DNA of 64,000 nt from Mycolicibacterium iranicum (GTDB taxonomy: Bacteria > Actinomycetota > Actinomycetes > Mycobacteriales > Mycobacteriaceae), in assembly GCF_001650495.1 (NCBI RefSeq), contig NZ_LWCS01000002.1:248001-312000 (forward strand), written 5' to 3'. A program made the translations under genes and the position numbers. The notes beneath the pieces are model-generated. The model saw only the letters and a program-made list of their open reading frames with translations. It was not told where the DNA came from and did no database searches. Shown one piece after another: positions 45,277-54,832 of this stretch (the first letter of the stretch is position 1; the number at the start of each line of letters is the position of its first letter).

Positions 45277-46416
45277 ATGAACCACCATCGCCACAAAGCC
45301 GGTATCGCTGCACTGGCAGCCGCTGTTGTACCAGGTCTGAGCTTGGTACCCGTCACCCCCGCCGCAGGCGCGGCCACTGCGTTGTTCGCCGAAGGCGCCA
45401 CGCGGCAGAGCGGTGAAGCGCAGACGGCATTCGGTGGAGCGTTCTGCGCGCAGAACACCTGCCGGTCGCTCGGCAGGGGGACGGTGACCAGAAAGCTCAC
45501 CTCCCAGCAGATCCAGGCAGCGGTCGACGCCACGCCGGGCGAGCTCATCCTGGCCGGGTACTCGGTCGGCGGCGCCGGCATGTACGACCGGTTGCGGCAG
45601 TGGGAGAGAAATCCGGGGCTCGCCCCCGATCCGGACCGGATCGCATTGATCGTGACCTTCGGCAACCCCGAGAACAAGTTCGGCGGCGAGAACCGCGGCC
45701 AGATCGACACCGGACTGCCGACGGTGCAGCCCTACGAGCACCTCGACGTCGTCGCGCAGTACGACGGCGTCGCGGACAACCCGACCAGATTCGGCTTCTA
45801 CTCGTGGGTCAACACGGCCATCTTCTCGCGGCACTTCGCCTACTTCGAGGAGGACCTCGACGTCAACGACCCCGAGAACCTCGTCTACCAAGAGGGCAAC
45901 ACCACCTACATGCTGATACCGGCGAAGACGCTGCCGATGCTCCGCTGGATCCAACCGTTCGTGACCGAGGAGCGGCTTGCCGAGTTGGACGCCAGGTACC
46001 GCCCGCTCGTGGAACGCGATTACGACCGCCCGGCGTATGTGCCTCAGGGCGAAGGAGCCGACTGGGGCAACGGCAATCCACCACCGAGCCTTTCGGAGTC
46101 CGATGACGACGAGGTCCAGGTCCTTGCCGACGAATCCGACACTCCCACAACGCTTTCCGTTTCAGACGAGGAGCCCGCGGTGAAGCGGACCAGCCGGTCT
46201 GACGTCGCGACGGATACCGACGAGACGGAGGAGCCGCAGGACGAGGTCGACCTCGACGAGTCCGCCGACGAGGTCGGGGACAGCGCCGCCGAGGACGAGA
46301 CCCCCGCCGACGACGACCACGTTGCCGACGAAGACCAAGCCGACGAAGACCAAGCCACCGCCGAGGCATCCGAGAACGACGCCCCGAGCAGGAGCACGTC
46401 GGAGGTCGCCGCCTGA
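45277..46416 (+). CDS. Secreted PE-PPE-domain (serine alpha/beta hydrolase) protein, copy 2
   Basis: A 379-aa paralogue of the previous gene in direct orientation, 278 nt downstream. Signal peptide about residues 1-34 (AALAAAVVPGLSLVPVTPAA). CxxxxC at Cys57/Cys62, nucleophile GYSVG (Ser96), then FGNPENKFGGENRG, LPTVQPYEHLDVVAQYDGVA and YVPQGEGADWGNGNPPP, which is also in copy 1. The tail from about residue 275 is acidic (DEDQADEDQ) and not alignable with copy 1. The ATG at 45277 is chosen over the GTG at 45241 for the better signal peptide. Confidence 0.8.
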   Translation: MNHHRHKAGIAALAAAVVPGLSLVPVTPAAGAATALFAEGATRQSGEAQTAFGGAFCAQNTCRSLGRGTVTRKLTSQQIQAAVDATPGELILAGYSVGGAGMYDRLRQWERNPGLAPDPDRIALIVTFGNPENKFGGENRGQIDTGLPTVQPYEHLDVVAQYDGVADNPTRFGFYSWVNTAIFSRHFAYFEEDLDVNDPENLVYQEGNTTYMLIPAKTLPMLRWIQPFVTEERLAELDARYRPLVERDYDRPAYVPQGEGADWGNGNPPPSLSESDDDEVQVLADESDTPTTLSVSDEEPAVKRTSRSDVATDTDETEEPQDEVDLDESADEVGDSAAEDETPADDDHVADEDQADEDQATAEASENDAPSRSTSEVAA

Positions 46417-46454
46417 GGCGGAAACACCGAGAACCCTGGCGGTAGCCTGTTCGG

Positions 46455-47129
46455 ATGCAGGTGTTGGTCGTCGACAACTACGACAGCTTCGTGTTCAACC
46501 TCGTGCAGTACCTCGGTCAGCTCGGGGTGGACGCGACGGTATGGCGCAACGACGACGACCGGCTCTCCACGGATGCCGACATCGCCACGGTCGCCGACGA
46601 GTTCGACGGCGTACTTCTCAGCCCCGGCCCAGGCACGCCGGAGCGCGCCGGAGCATCGATCCCGCTCGTGCACGCGTGCGCTGCAACGGGCACCCCGCTG
46701 CTCGGCGTCTGCCTCGGGCACCAGGCAATCGGCGTCGCGTTCGGCGGCACTGTCGACCGGGCCCCCGAGCTGCTGCACGGCAAGACCAGCACGGTCCACC
46801 ACGCCGACGCGGGAGTGCTCAAAGGTCTCCCGGATCCGTTCACCGCGACGCGCTACCACTCACTGACGATCCTGCCGGACACGGTGCCCGATGAGCTCGA
46901 GGTCATCGCCACGACACAGGGCGGCGTGATCATGGGCGTCCGCCACGTCGAGCTCCCGGTTCACGGAGTGCAGTTCCACCCCGAGTCGATCCTGACCGAG
47001 GGCGGGCACCGGATGCTCGCCAACTGGCTGGCCTTCTGTGGCGCCGCACCGGCGGAGGCGCTGGTGCGCGAGCTCGAGGACGAGGTGGCGTCCGCTGTGC
47101 ACGCCGCTACGACGCGAAGTTCAGCGTGA
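46455..47129 (+). CDS. trpG: Anthranilate/aminodeoxychorismate synthase glutamine amidotransferase subunit
   Basis: A 224-aa class I glutamine amidotransferase that delivers ammonia to chorismate. Triad: Cys in GVCLGHQAIG (about residue 85), His and Glu in HGVQFHPESILTEGG. N-terminus MQVLVVDNYDSFVFNLVQYL is typical. The same enzyme may serve tryptophan (TrpG) and folate (PabA) synthesis; context (Rv0013 position) does not decide. Its 3' end overlaps the convergent pknB by 23 nt. Confidence 0.93.
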   Translation: MQVLVVDNYDSFVFNLVQYLGQLGVDATVWRNDDDRLSTDADIATVADEFDGVLLSPGPGTPERAGASIPLVHACAATGTPLLGVCLGHQAIGVAFGGTVDRAPELLHGKTSTVHHADAGVLKGLPDPFTATRYHSLTILPDTVPDELEVIATTQGGVIMGVRHVELPVHGVQFHPESILTEGGHRMLANWLAFCGAAPAEALVRELEDEVASAVHAATTRSSA

Positions 47130-48984
47130 TCCTCGAGTCGTAGTTCACGCCCGTTCCCGGCGCCGGGCTCTGGTTCACGACGGCGTTGGTGCGTTGGCCG
47201 CTGTTCTGCACGTCGGCGCCCTTGTCGAGCGCCCCCGTCCAGCCCAGTGCCCGCAGGCGGGGCTCGGCGTCGGTCCAGAACATGCCGGTCAGGTCAGGCA
47301 TCACGAACTGATTCCCACGCGACACCTGGATCTGGATCACCGTGTCCTGGGCAATCGTTTGGCCCGCACCGGGCTCCAGGCCGACCACCTGCCCGGCGGG
47401 CGTCGTGCTGTCGACCTCCACCGGGACGTTCTTGGTGAACCCGGACGCGTTCAGGATCTGCTGGCACACCTCGATCGTCTGGCCGATGCACTCGGGCACG
47501 ACCGCCGTCGCGGGACCCTTACCCACCACGATGGTGATCTCGTTCGTGATCGCCGACGTCTGGTTCGCCGGCGGCACCGTCGACAGCACGCGGTCTCGTT
47601 GCTCGGGGAGCGATGCCGAGGTGGTCTGCCGGAAGCGTTCGAAGCCCGCATCCGTCAACCGCGCAACCGCGTCGGAGTAGCTCAACCCTGAAACGTCGGG
47701 CACCTCGCGTTGCTCAGGTCCGGTGGAGACATTGAGTGTGATCTCGTCGCCTGCGGCGACGGACGCGTTCGCGCCCGGTTGGGTGTCGATGACGTGATCC
47801 GGCGGAACTTCTGAATCCGGCTTCTGCTGGGTGCGGATCGAGAAACCACGGTTCTGCAGCGCGGCGATCGCGTCGGCAGAAGGCTGCCCCGTCACGTCAG
47901 GCACCTGCACTTCGCGGGTTTCGCCGCCGAACATGTTGATGCCGATCGTGACGACCACGGTCAGCACCGCCAGCACGGCGACGGCGATCAGCCATCGGCC
48001 CAGTGACCCGCCGCGCTCGCGCTCCTCGTAGCGAGGCTGATGCTCGCCGGCGGGATCGATCGGCTCTGTCCGGTGGTGTGTGGGCGCGGCGGCGAGCATG
48101 GACGTGCGTTCGGCGTCGGTGAACACCTTGGGTGCGTCCGGTGCTTCGCCGCTGTGCACCTTGACGAGATCGGCGCGCATCTCCGCGGCCGTCTGATAGC
48201 GGTTGTCCGGGTTCTTGGCCAGCGCCTTGAGCACCACCGCGTCGAGTTCGGGGGAGATGTCGGAGTGCCGCTGCGACGGCGGCACCGGATCCTCGCGGAC
48301 GTGCTGATACGCGACGGCCACGGGGGAGTCACCGACGAAGGGCGGCTCACCGGTGAGGAGTTCGTAGAGCACGCAGCCCAGCGAGTACACATCGGAGCGG
48401 GCGTCGACCTTGACGCCGCGGGCCTGCTCGGGGGAGAGGTACTGCGCGGTGCCGATCACCGCGGCGGTCTGCGTGACCGGATTGCCCGCATCGGCAAGCG
48501 CCCGCGCGATGCCGAAGTCCATCACCTTCACCGCCCCGGCCTTGCTGATCATGATGTTGGCCGGTTTGACGTCACGGTGGATGATGCCGTGCTGGTGACT
48601 GAAGTTCAGCGCCTGGCAGGCGTCCGCGATGACCTCGATGGCGCGCCGCGCCGGCATCGGTCCGTCGCTGTGCACGATGTCGCGCAATGTCACACCGTCG
48701 ACGTACTCCATGACGATGTAGGGCAGCGGTCCCGTGGGCGTGTCGGCTTCACCGGTGTCATAGACCGCGACGATCGCGGGGTGGTTCAGGGCAGCCGCAT
48801 TCTGGGCCTCCCGACGGAAACGAAGATAGAAGCTCGGGTCGCGGGCCAGATCTGCGCGCAGCACCTTGATCGCGACATCGCGGTGCAGGCGCAGGTCGCG
48901 GGCCAGATGAACTTCGGACATGCCGCCGAAGCCCAGAATCTCGCCGACTTCGTAGCGGTCGGAAAGGTGCTGTGGGGTTGTCAT
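47107..48984 (-). CDS. pknB: Serine/threonine-protein kinase PknB
   Basis: A 625-aa transmembrane kinase controlling growth and wall synthesis. Kinase domain about residues 11-275: glycine loop GFGGMSEVH, Lys40 (VAIKVL), [14 protein letters not shown], activation loop [13 protein letters not shown] with Thr171/Thr173. One membrane helix near 332-355 ([20 protein letters not shown]). Four external PASTA domains bind muropeptides or lipid II. PASTA 3 carries two cysteines ([14 protein letters not shown]) where M. tuberculosis has none. Start overlaps the pknA stop (ATGA). Confidence 0.97.
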   Translation of the reverse strand: MTTPQHLSDRYEVGEILGFGGMSEVHLARDLRLHRDVAIKVLRADLARDPSFYLRFRREAQNAAALNHPAIVAVYDTGEADTPTGPLPYIVMEYVDGVTLRDIVHSDGPMPARRAIEVIADACQALNFSHQHGIIHRDVKPANIMISKAGAVKVMDFGIARALADAGNPVTQTAAVIGTAQYLSPEQARGVKVDARSDVYSLGCVLYELLTGEPPFVGDSPVAVAYQHVREDPVPPSQRHSDISPELDAVVLKALAKNPDNRYQTAAEMRADLVKVHSGEAPDAPKVFTDAERTSMLAAAPTHHRTEPIDPAGEHQPRYEERERGGSLGRWLIAVAVLAVLTVVVTIGINMFGGETREVQVPDVTGQPSADAIAALQNRGFSIRTQQKPDSEVPPDHVIDTQPGANASVAAGDEITLNVSTGPEQREVPDVSGLSYSDAVARLTDAGFERFRQTTSASLPEQRDRVLSTVPPANQTSAITNEITIVVGKGPATAVVPECIGQTIEVCQQILNASGFTKNVPVEVDSTTPAGQVVGLEPGAGQTIAQDTVIQIQVSRGNQFVMPDLTGMFWTDAEPRLRALGWTGALDKGADVQNSGQRTNAVVNQSPAPGTGVNYDSRITLNFAS

Positions 48985-50282
48985 CGCACTATCTGTTCTG
49001 AAGCGTGCAGCATCACCGACGGTGATGCCTCGTCAACGGGTCGGGATACCCAATTTCGGTCGGGTACATGATCGCGTGTCGCCGGCGGAGCTGCGCCCGG
49101 CGTCTCCGGCGGGGCCCCCGGGGCGGAAGTCTGGCTGCTGGGTGTCTCGGTGATGGTGGTGGGAGCGGGGCGGTCCCTGCGGTCCTGAGCGTTGAGGACG
49201 ATCAGGATCGCGATGACGATCGCCAGGGCGCCGAGCACACCCGCGGCCCACAGCAGCGCCCGCTGACCCGACGAGAACGTCCGTCGCGCAGGCTGGGGCG
49301 ACCGGTGGTGACTGCCCGTCGCCCGCGTTCGCGACGTCGGCGCCGGCGCACGGCCGGTCGCCTCCGGTGGCCTGTTGGCGATGGCGGGCGGCACCGCGGC
49401 CGGCGCGGCACGGCCGATGGATGGCGCGGCGTTCGGCCGCGGGGGCCTGCGGCCGGCACGCACGGCGGCGACGGCGTCGGCGAACGGCCCACCGGACTTG
49501 TAGCGCATGCCGGGGTTCTTCACGAGCGTGATCTCGATCAGCTCCCGCACATTGGGCGGGAGGTCCGCGGGCAGCGGGGGTGGGGTCTCCTTGATGTGCT
49601 TCATGGCCACCGTCAGTGCACCGTCACCGGTGAACGGCCTCTTGCCCGACACCGCTTCGTACCCGACGACGCCGAGCGAATAGACATCGCTGGCCGCGGT
49701 GGCGTCATGGCCGAGAGCCTGCTCGGGCGCGATGTACTGCGCGGTGCCCATCACCATGCCGGTCTGGGTGACGGGCGCGGCGTCGACGGCCTTGGCGATG
49801 CCGAAGTCTGTCAGCTTCACCTGACCGGTGGGCGTGATGAGGATGTTGCCCGGCTTCACGTCGCGGTGCACCAAACCCGCGGTGTGGGCGACCTGAAGCG
49901 CGCGGCCCGTCTGCTCGAGCATGTCGAGAGCGTGCCGCAGCGAGAGCCGACCGGTCCGCTTGATCACCGAGTTCAGCGGTTCACCGTTGACCAGCTCCAT
50001 CACCAGGTAGGCGGTACGTCCCTCGCCGTCGATGTCGGTCTCGCCGTAGTCGTAGACGCCCGCAATCCCGGGATGGTTGAGCATCGCTACGGTGCGCGCT
50101 TCGGCGCGGAACCGCTCGACGAACTCGGAGTCGGTCGAATACTCGGCTTTGAGGACCTTGATGGCGACGCGACGGCCAAGCCGTGAATCGATCCCTTCCC
50201 AGACCTGGCCCATGCCGCCCGTGGCGATCAGCCGCTGCAGGCGATAGCGACCGGAGAGGGTGACGCCGACTCTTGGGCTCAT
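48981..50282 (-). CDS. pknA: Serine/threonine-protein kinase PknA
   Basis: A 433-aa transmembrane kinase essential for shape and division in mycobacteria. Kinase domain residues 12-275: GGMGQVWEG, Lys42 (VAIKVL), [14 protein letters not shown], activation loop [14 protein letters not shown] Pro/Arg-rich juxtamembrane stretch leads to one helix near 338-360 ([20 protein letters not shown]) and a short external tail. GGAGG lies 6 nt before the ATG, inside the last unit of a tandem repeat. The ATG overlaps the stop codon of a repeat-encoded small ORF. Confidence 0.97.
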   Translation of the reverse strand: MSPRVGVTLSGRYRLQRLIATGGMGQVWEGIDSRLGRRVAIKVLKAEYSTDSEFVERFRAEARTVAMLNHPGIAGVYDYGETDIDGEGRTAYLVMELVNGEPLNSVIKRTGRLSLRHALDMLEQTGRALQVAHTAGLVHRDVKPGNILITPTGQVKLTDFGIAKAVDAAPVTQTGMVMGTAQYIAPEQALGHDATAASDVYSLGVVGYEAVSGKRPFTGDGALTVAMKHIKETPPPLPADLPPNVRELIEITLVKNPGMRYKSGGPFADAVAAVRAGRRPPRPNAAPSIGRAAPAAVPPAIANRPPEATGRAPAPTSRTRATGSHHRSPQPARRTFSSGQRALLWAAGVLGALAIVIAILIVLNAQDRRDRPAPTTITETPSSQTSAPGAPPETPGAAPPATRDHVPDRNWVSRPVDEASPSVMLHASEQIVR

Positions 50283-50389
50283 TTCTCGCCTCCGGCGAGG
50301 TGGCTCATGTTCTCGCCTCCGGCGAGGTGGCTCATGTTCTCGCCTCCGGCGAGGTGGCTCATGTTCTCGCCTCCGGCATGGCGGCTCAT
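50279..50389 (-). CDS. Repeat-encoded 36-codon bridging ORF between pbpA and pknA
   Basis: The reverse strand reads MSRHAGGEN, then MSHLAGGEN twice, then MSHLAGGEK and TGA. The first ATG (50389-50387) overlaps the pbpA stop (ATGA) and has AGGAGG 4 nt upstream. Its TGA (50281-50279) overlaps the pknA ATG (ATGA). Each internal ATG (50362, 50335, 50308) has GGAGG 7 nt upstream and is in the same frame. The peptide may have no function of its own; the ORF appears to keep ribosomes coupled from pbpA to pknA. No homologue is recognised. Confidence 0.55.
   Translation of the reverse strand: MSRHAGGENMSHLAGGENMSHLAGGENMSHLAGGEK
50283..50389 (-). repeat. Four-unit 26/27-bp tandem repeat with SD and ATG in every unit
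   Basis: Units 50283-50308 (26 bp), 50309-50335, 50336-50362 and 50363-50389 (27 bp each). Units 1-3 are identical apart from one deleted base in unit 1; unit 4 differs at three positions. On the reverse strand each of the three identical units contains CTCGCC-GGA-GGCGAG, a 6-bp hairpin that would hold the GGAGG ribosome-binding sequence in its loop and stem. Confidence 0.95.
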
Positions 50390-51861
50390 GAGGCCTCCTG
50401 GAGCGCGGCCGCGATCGTCGCGCGCCCTATCGGCGCGGCCAGCTCACCGCCCGTAGCCGAGAGGCGGTCCCCGCCGTTCTCGACGAGCACCGCGACCGCG
50501 ACTTTGGGTGCCTGAGCGGGTGCAAAGGCGATATACCAGGCATGCGGCGGCGTGTTGCGCGGATCCGTGCCGTGCTCCGCAGTGCCGGTCTTGGATGCGA
50601 TCTGCACGCCGGCGATGGCTCCCTTCTGCTGAGTCACCTGCTCGGCGGCGACCATCAAGTCCGTAAGTGTATCTGCGACCTGTTCTGGCACCGCCCGCTG
50701 CTGTTCAGAGGGGGCGGTGGTGGCGATGTTCGCCAAGTCGGGGCCTCTCAGGCTGTCGACCAGGTAGGGGCGCATCGTGACGCCCTTGTTCGCGACGGTC
50801 GCGGCGACCATCGCGTTCTGCAGGGGCGTCAGAGCGACATCCTTCTGTCCGATGCTGGACATACCGAGAGCGGCGTCGTCGGCGATCGGGCCGACCGTGG
50901 ATTCGGCCACTTGCAGCGGGATCGTCGGGGCCAGTGCGCCGACGCCGAACCCGAGTGCGGTCGAGCGCAACTCGTCGCCGCCGGTGTCGATGCCGAGCTG
51001 CACGAACGACGTATTGCACGAGTGCGCGAAGGCGTACTCGAGCGTCGTGGTCGGTCCCGCCCCGCAGGGTGCGCCGCCGAAGTTCTCCAGCGTCGCCGTG
51101 CTGTTGGGCAGCGGGATCTGTGGGGCCGCGGTCAACTGCGTCTGGGGTGTTGCTCCTGCCTGAAGCGCCGCCGCGGTGGTGATCACCTTGAACGTCGAGC
51201 CGGGCGGGTAGGTCTCCGAGATGGCGCGGTTCAGCAGCGGCGAGTCGGGGTCGTCCCGCAGCCGCTGCCACGCCTCGGCCTGTTCACCAATGTCGTGGGT
51301 GGCCAACAGATTTGGATCGTAGGACGGGGCGGACACCAACGCGAGAATCTTTCCGGTCGACGGCTCCAGCGCGACCACGGCGCCCTTGCACGGCCCGTTG
51401 CAGCCGTCCTCCATCGCATCCCACGCGGCCTGCTGGACCTCAGGATTGATGGTGGTGGCCACGTTGCCGCCACGGGGGTCGCGCCCGGTGAAGAAGTCGG
51501 CCAGTCGGCGGCCGAACAGGCGCTGATCGGAGCCGTTGAGAATCGTGTCCTCGGCCCGTTCAAGTCCGGTGCTGGAATAGCTGAGCGAATAGAAGCCCGT
51601 CACGGGCGCATACGTCATCGGATTCGGATACACGCGCAGGAAACGGAACCTGCCCTCGGTCGACACCGAATAGGCCAACAGCTGCCCGCCCGCCGAGATC
51701 TGGCCGCGCTGACGGGAGTACTCGTCGAGAAGCACGCGCTGATTACGCGGATCCGACCGCAACCCGTCGGCGGTGAAAACCTGGGTCAGGGTGGCATTGG
51801 CCAACAACAGCACGATCGAAGCCATGATCATGACGGAGATTCGGCGCAGTGAGGTGTTCAT
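50386..51861 (-). CDS. pbpA: Penicillin-binding protein PbpA (class B transpeptidase)
   Basis: A 491-aa transpeptidase anchored by one N-terminal helix ([20 protein letters not shown]). Catalytic motifs: STFK ([16 protein letters not shown], about residue 223), SCN-type [11 protein letters not shown], and KTGTAEHG. The N-terminal pedestal domain includes the [10 protein letters not shown] segment. It pairs with the glycosyltransferase RodA. The start overlaps the rodA stop (ATGA), and the stop overlaps the repeat-encoded ORF. Confidence 0.96.
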   Translation of the reverse strand: MNTSLRRISVMIMASIVLLLANATLTQVFTADGLRSDPRNQRVLLDEYSRQRGQISAGGQLLAYSVSTEGRFRFLRVYPNPMTYAPVTGFYSLSYSSTGLERAEDTILNGSDQRLFGRRLADFFTGRDPRGGNVATTINPEVQQAAWDAMEDGCNGPCKGAVVALEPSTGKILALVSAPSYDPNLLATHDIGEQAEAWQRLRDDPDSPLLNRAISETYPPGSTFKVITTAAALQAGATPQTQLTAAPQIPLPNSTATLENFGGAPCGAGPTTTLEYAFAHSCNTSFVQLGIDTGGDELRSTALGFGVGALAPTIPLQVAESTVGPIADDAALGMSSIGQKDVALTPLQNAMVAATVANKGVTMRPYLVDSLRGPDLANIATTAPSEQQRAVPEQVADTLTDLMVAAEQVTQQKGAIAGVQIASKTGTAEHGTDPRNTPPHAWYIAFAPAQAPKVAVAVLVENGGDRLSATGGELAAPIGRATIAAALQEAS

Positions 51862-53270
51862 ACCTTCTGGATCACCTCGGTGCTGGCTCCCGCGATGTTG
51901 CCCACCGGAAGCCCCTTGGTGACGATGGGTCTGCGCGCCGAGTGCGAGATGCGGACAAGGATCGCCAGCAGCAGATAGTTGGCCACCAGAGACGATCCGC
52001 CGTAGGACATCCAGGGCGTGGTCAGACCCGTCAACGGAATGAGCTTTGTGACACCGCCGACGACGATGAAGAGTTGAATGGCCAGCGTGGCCGCCAAGCC
52101 CGCTGCCAACAGCTTGCCGAAGCTGTCACGGACCGCTATCGCCGTGCGCAGCCCGCGGATGATCACGATGGTGTACAGCATCAGAACAGCCGAAAGCCCA
52201 ACCAGGCCAAGCTCTTCCCCGATTGCAGCGATGATGAAGTCGGTGGACGCGGCGGGAACCGTGCCGGGTTGCCCGTTGCCGAGACCGGTGCCGAAGATGC
52301 CGCCGGTCGCGAAGCTGAAGAGGGACTGGACCATCTGATAGCCCGCGCCGTCGGGGTCGGCGAACGGATCGCGCCACGTCTCGACGCGCACGCGCACGTG
52401 GTCGAATGCGTAGTAGGCGGCGACGCTGCCGGCGGCGAAAAGCCCGAGGCCCAACACAACCCAGCTGAACCGCTCCGTGGCGATGTACACCATCACCAGG
52501 AAGGACGCATAGAGTAACAGCGACGTGCCGAGGTCCTTTTCGAAGATCATCACGCCGATCGACGCGATCCAGGCGGCCAGTAGCGGCGCAAGGTCGCGGG
52601 GGCGGGGAAGGTCCATTCCGAGGACGTGCTTGCCGGCGCTGGTGAACAGGCTGCGCTTGGAGACCAGGACTGCGGCGAAGAAGATGAGCAGCAGGATCTT
52701 CGAGAACTCTGCGGGCTGAATCGAGAAGCCCTCGAACTGAATCCAGATCTTGGCGCCGTTCTGCTCGGACATGCTTCGAGGCAGGACGGCCGGGATCGCC
52801 AGCAGGATCAGCCCGGTCAGGCCGCACACGTAGCCGTACCGCGACAGCATGCGATGATCGCGCAGGAAGATCACGATCGCGGAGAATCCGAGAACGCCGA
52901 CGAGGGTCCACAGCATCTGCTGATTGGCCGTGCCACCCAGACCCTGGGCCAGTGGCTGCCCCTCGGCCAGGTCGAGGCGGTGGATCATGACCAGTCCCAA
53001 GCCATTCAGCAGAGCCACCACGGGGAGCAGCAGAGGATCGGCGTACGGGGCGAAGCGTCGGACCGCCAGATGGGCACCGGTGAAGAGTGCAAGGTAGGCG
53101 ACGGTGTACTGGACGAGGTCCCAGCGCAGCCCTTGTTCCTGGTTGGCCTCGACGAGTAGGAGCGCGATGGTGGTGATCACCGCGGCGAAGCCGAGGAGAA
53201 AGAGCTCGGCGTTGCGGCGGTTCGGTAGCGCTGGAGTCACCGCGACGACAGGCTGCGGCTGGGTGGTCAT
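51858..53270 (-). CDS. rodA: SEDS peptidoglycan glycosyltransferase RodA
   Basis: A 470-aa membrane enzyme with about 12 helices that polymerises lipid II. SEDS signatures: NQQMLWTLVGVLGFSAIVIF, QPAEFSKILLLIFFA, FEKDLGTSLLLYASFLVMVY and the C-terminal GLTTPWMSYGGSSLVANYLL. It works with the adjacent PbpA. Overlaps pstP and pbpA by 4 nt each. Confidence 0.96.
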   Translation of the reverse strand: MTTQPQPVVAVTPALPNRRNAELFLLGFAAVITTIALLLVEANQEQGLRWDLVQYTVAYLALFTGAHLAVRRFAPYADPLLLPVVALLNGLGLVMIHRLDLAEGQPLAQGLGGTANQQMLWTLVGVLGFSAIVIFLRDHRMLSRYGYVCGLTGLILLAIPAVLPRSMSEQNGAKIWIQFEGFSIQPAEFSKILLLIFFAAVLVSKRSLFTSAGKHVLGMDLPRPRDLAPLLAAWIASIGVMIFEKDLGTSLLLYASFLVMVYIATERFSWVVLGLGLFAAGSVAAYYAFDHVRVRVETWRDPFADPDGAGYQMVQSLFSFATGGIFGTGLGNGQPGTVPAASTDFIIAAIGEELGLVGLSAVLMLYTIVIIRGLRTAIAVRDSFGKLLAAGLAATLAIQLFIVVGGVTKLIPLTGLTTPWMSYGGSSLVANYLLLAILVRISHSARRPIVTKGLPVGNIAGASTEVIQKV

Positions 53271-54832
53271 GAGACTTCCCGGCAGTTCGTTCCCGGCTCA
53301 GGTGGTGGGGGAGGGAGTGCCGTCACCGTCGGCGACGGTGAAGGTGACGGGGATGGTGCCGGCGAACCGGGCGTCGGCGATGCAGGGCTTGGTGAGGGTG
53401 CCGGAGCGGCACCCGAGGTGCGCGGTGTGGCCGGCGGTGTGCTGGTCGGATTGGCGCTCGGCCCAGGCGTTTCCGGGGCGCCAGACCTCGCCGTGGTGGT
53501 GGCGCCGGGGAGAGGCGCTGGACGTGGCGACGGTGCCGGCGAGGCCGTCGACGTCGGCGCCGGAGGGGCGCACACCGGAAGCACGGAGCTGCGGGAGAGT
53601 TCCTCGATCTGGCTGATCGCTTCGTCGAGGGAGCCCGATGGGAGACCCGCGATGACCTGTGCCCGCTCGGGGGGACGCATGTCGCCGACGCTGAGGAGCC
53701 GGCAGTCCAGATTGCCGCCGGCTTGCCCGGCGCTGATGAGGGAGAGTTCGTTGCGGTTGTTCAGACATCCGAGGAGGTAAGGCTCCTGCAAGGCGACTCC
53801 GAGGAAGGAGCCCTGAACACCCCGCATGATCGAGACGGTGCCGTCGTGCTCGCTGACGTAGTAGTTGTTCCGCACGATCTCGCGACCGACTGCCAGGCCT
53901 GCCAGCACCACCAGGACCAGCACCGCCGCGGCGATGATCATGCGCCGCCGCGACCGGGGGCGCGGTGGCGGCTCTTCAGGTTGCGGTACAACGCGTTTGG
54001 CGGCGTTGCGTTTCGGATTGAACGCCGACGCGCGGCCCGCGGCGGTGTTCGGTGGCGCGCTCTGATCGTCGTCGCCCGATACGGCACCGGCCAGGATCGG
54101 CTGCGTCTGCCCGTAGTCGTAGTCGACGACGTCGGCCACCACCACGGTGACGTTGTCCGGTCCGCCGCCGCGCAGCGCCAATTCGATGAGGCGGTCCGCA
54201 CTTTCGGCGACGTCCTCGATCTGGAGCGCCTCGGCGATGGTTTCCTGGCTGACAGGATCGGAGAGACCGTCGGAGCAGAGCAGATAGCGATCGCCGGCGC
54301 GGGCCTCACGCATGATCAGCGTGGGTTCGACCTCATGGCCGGTGAGCGCGCGCATGATCAGCGAACGCTGCGGATGGCTGTGCGCCTCCTCGGCGGTGAT
54401 TCGACCCTCGTCGACCAGGGTCTGAACGAAGGTGTCGTCCTTGGTGATCTGGGTGAGCTCACCGTCGCGCAGCATGTAGCCGCGCGAATCGCCGATGTGC
54501 ACAAGGCCGAGGCGATTCCCGGCGAACAGGATCGCTGTCAGCGTGGTGCCCATGCCCTCGAGTTCGGGGTCGGCCTCCACATGTGCGGCGATCGCCGAGT
54601 TTCCTTCGCGGACCGCGGAATCGAGCTTGCTCAGCAGATCACCGCCGGGCTCGTCGTCGTCGAGATGTGCGAGCGCGGCGATCACCAGCTGCGAGGCCAC
54701 CTCACCGGCGGCATGACCGCCCATGCCGTCGGCGAGCGCGAGCAGACGCGCCCCCGCGTACACGGAATCCTCGTTGTTGGCGCGCACCAACCCCCGGTCG
54801 CTACGGGCCGCGTATCGAAGTACGAGCGTCAC
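53267..54832 (-). CDS. pstP: PP2C-family Ser/Thr phosphatase PstP
   Basis: A 521-aa Mn-dependent phosphatase that reverses PknA/PknB signalling. Catalytic domain residues 1-240: RSDRGLVRANNEDS, LALADGMGGHAAGEVAS, GDSRGYMLRDGELTQITKDD, GPDNVTVVVADV. One membrane helix near 300-320 (IIAAAVLVLVVLAGLAVG), then an external domain and a long Pro/Ser/Thr-rich tail ending with Cys. The GTG at 54832 (MTLVLRYAARSDRG) overlaps the fhaB stop and matches the known start; the longer frame from 54958 is rejected. Confidence 0.96.
   Translation of the reverse strand: MTLVLRYAARSDRGLVRANNEDSVYAGARLLALADGMGGHAAGEVASQLVIAALAHLDDDEPGGDLLSKLDSAVREGNSAIAAHVEADPELEGMGTTLTAILFAGNRLGLVHIGDSRGYMLRDGELTQITKDDTFVQTLVDEGRITAEEAHSHPQRSLIMRALTGHEVEPTLIMREARAGDRYLLCSDGLSDPVSQETIAEALQIEDVAESADRLIELALRGGGPDNVTVVVADVVDYDYGQTQPILAGAVSGDDDQSAPPNTAAGRASAFNPKRNAAKRVVPQPEEPPPRPRSRRRMIIAAAVLVLVVLAGLAVGREIVRNNYYVSEHDGTVSIMRGVQGSFLGVALQEPYLLGCLNNRNELSLISAGQAGGNLDCRLLSVGDMRPPERAQVIAGLPSGSLDEAISQIEELSRSSVLPVCAPPAPTSTASPAPSPRPAPLPGATTTARSGAPETPGPSANPTSTPPATPRTSGAAPAPSPSPASPTPGSPAPSPSPSPSPTVTALPPPPPEPGTNCREVS

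Noticed and set aside
50283-50389. CRISPR array
   Set aside because: Repeats are directly contiguous with no unique spacers and no cas genes nearby.
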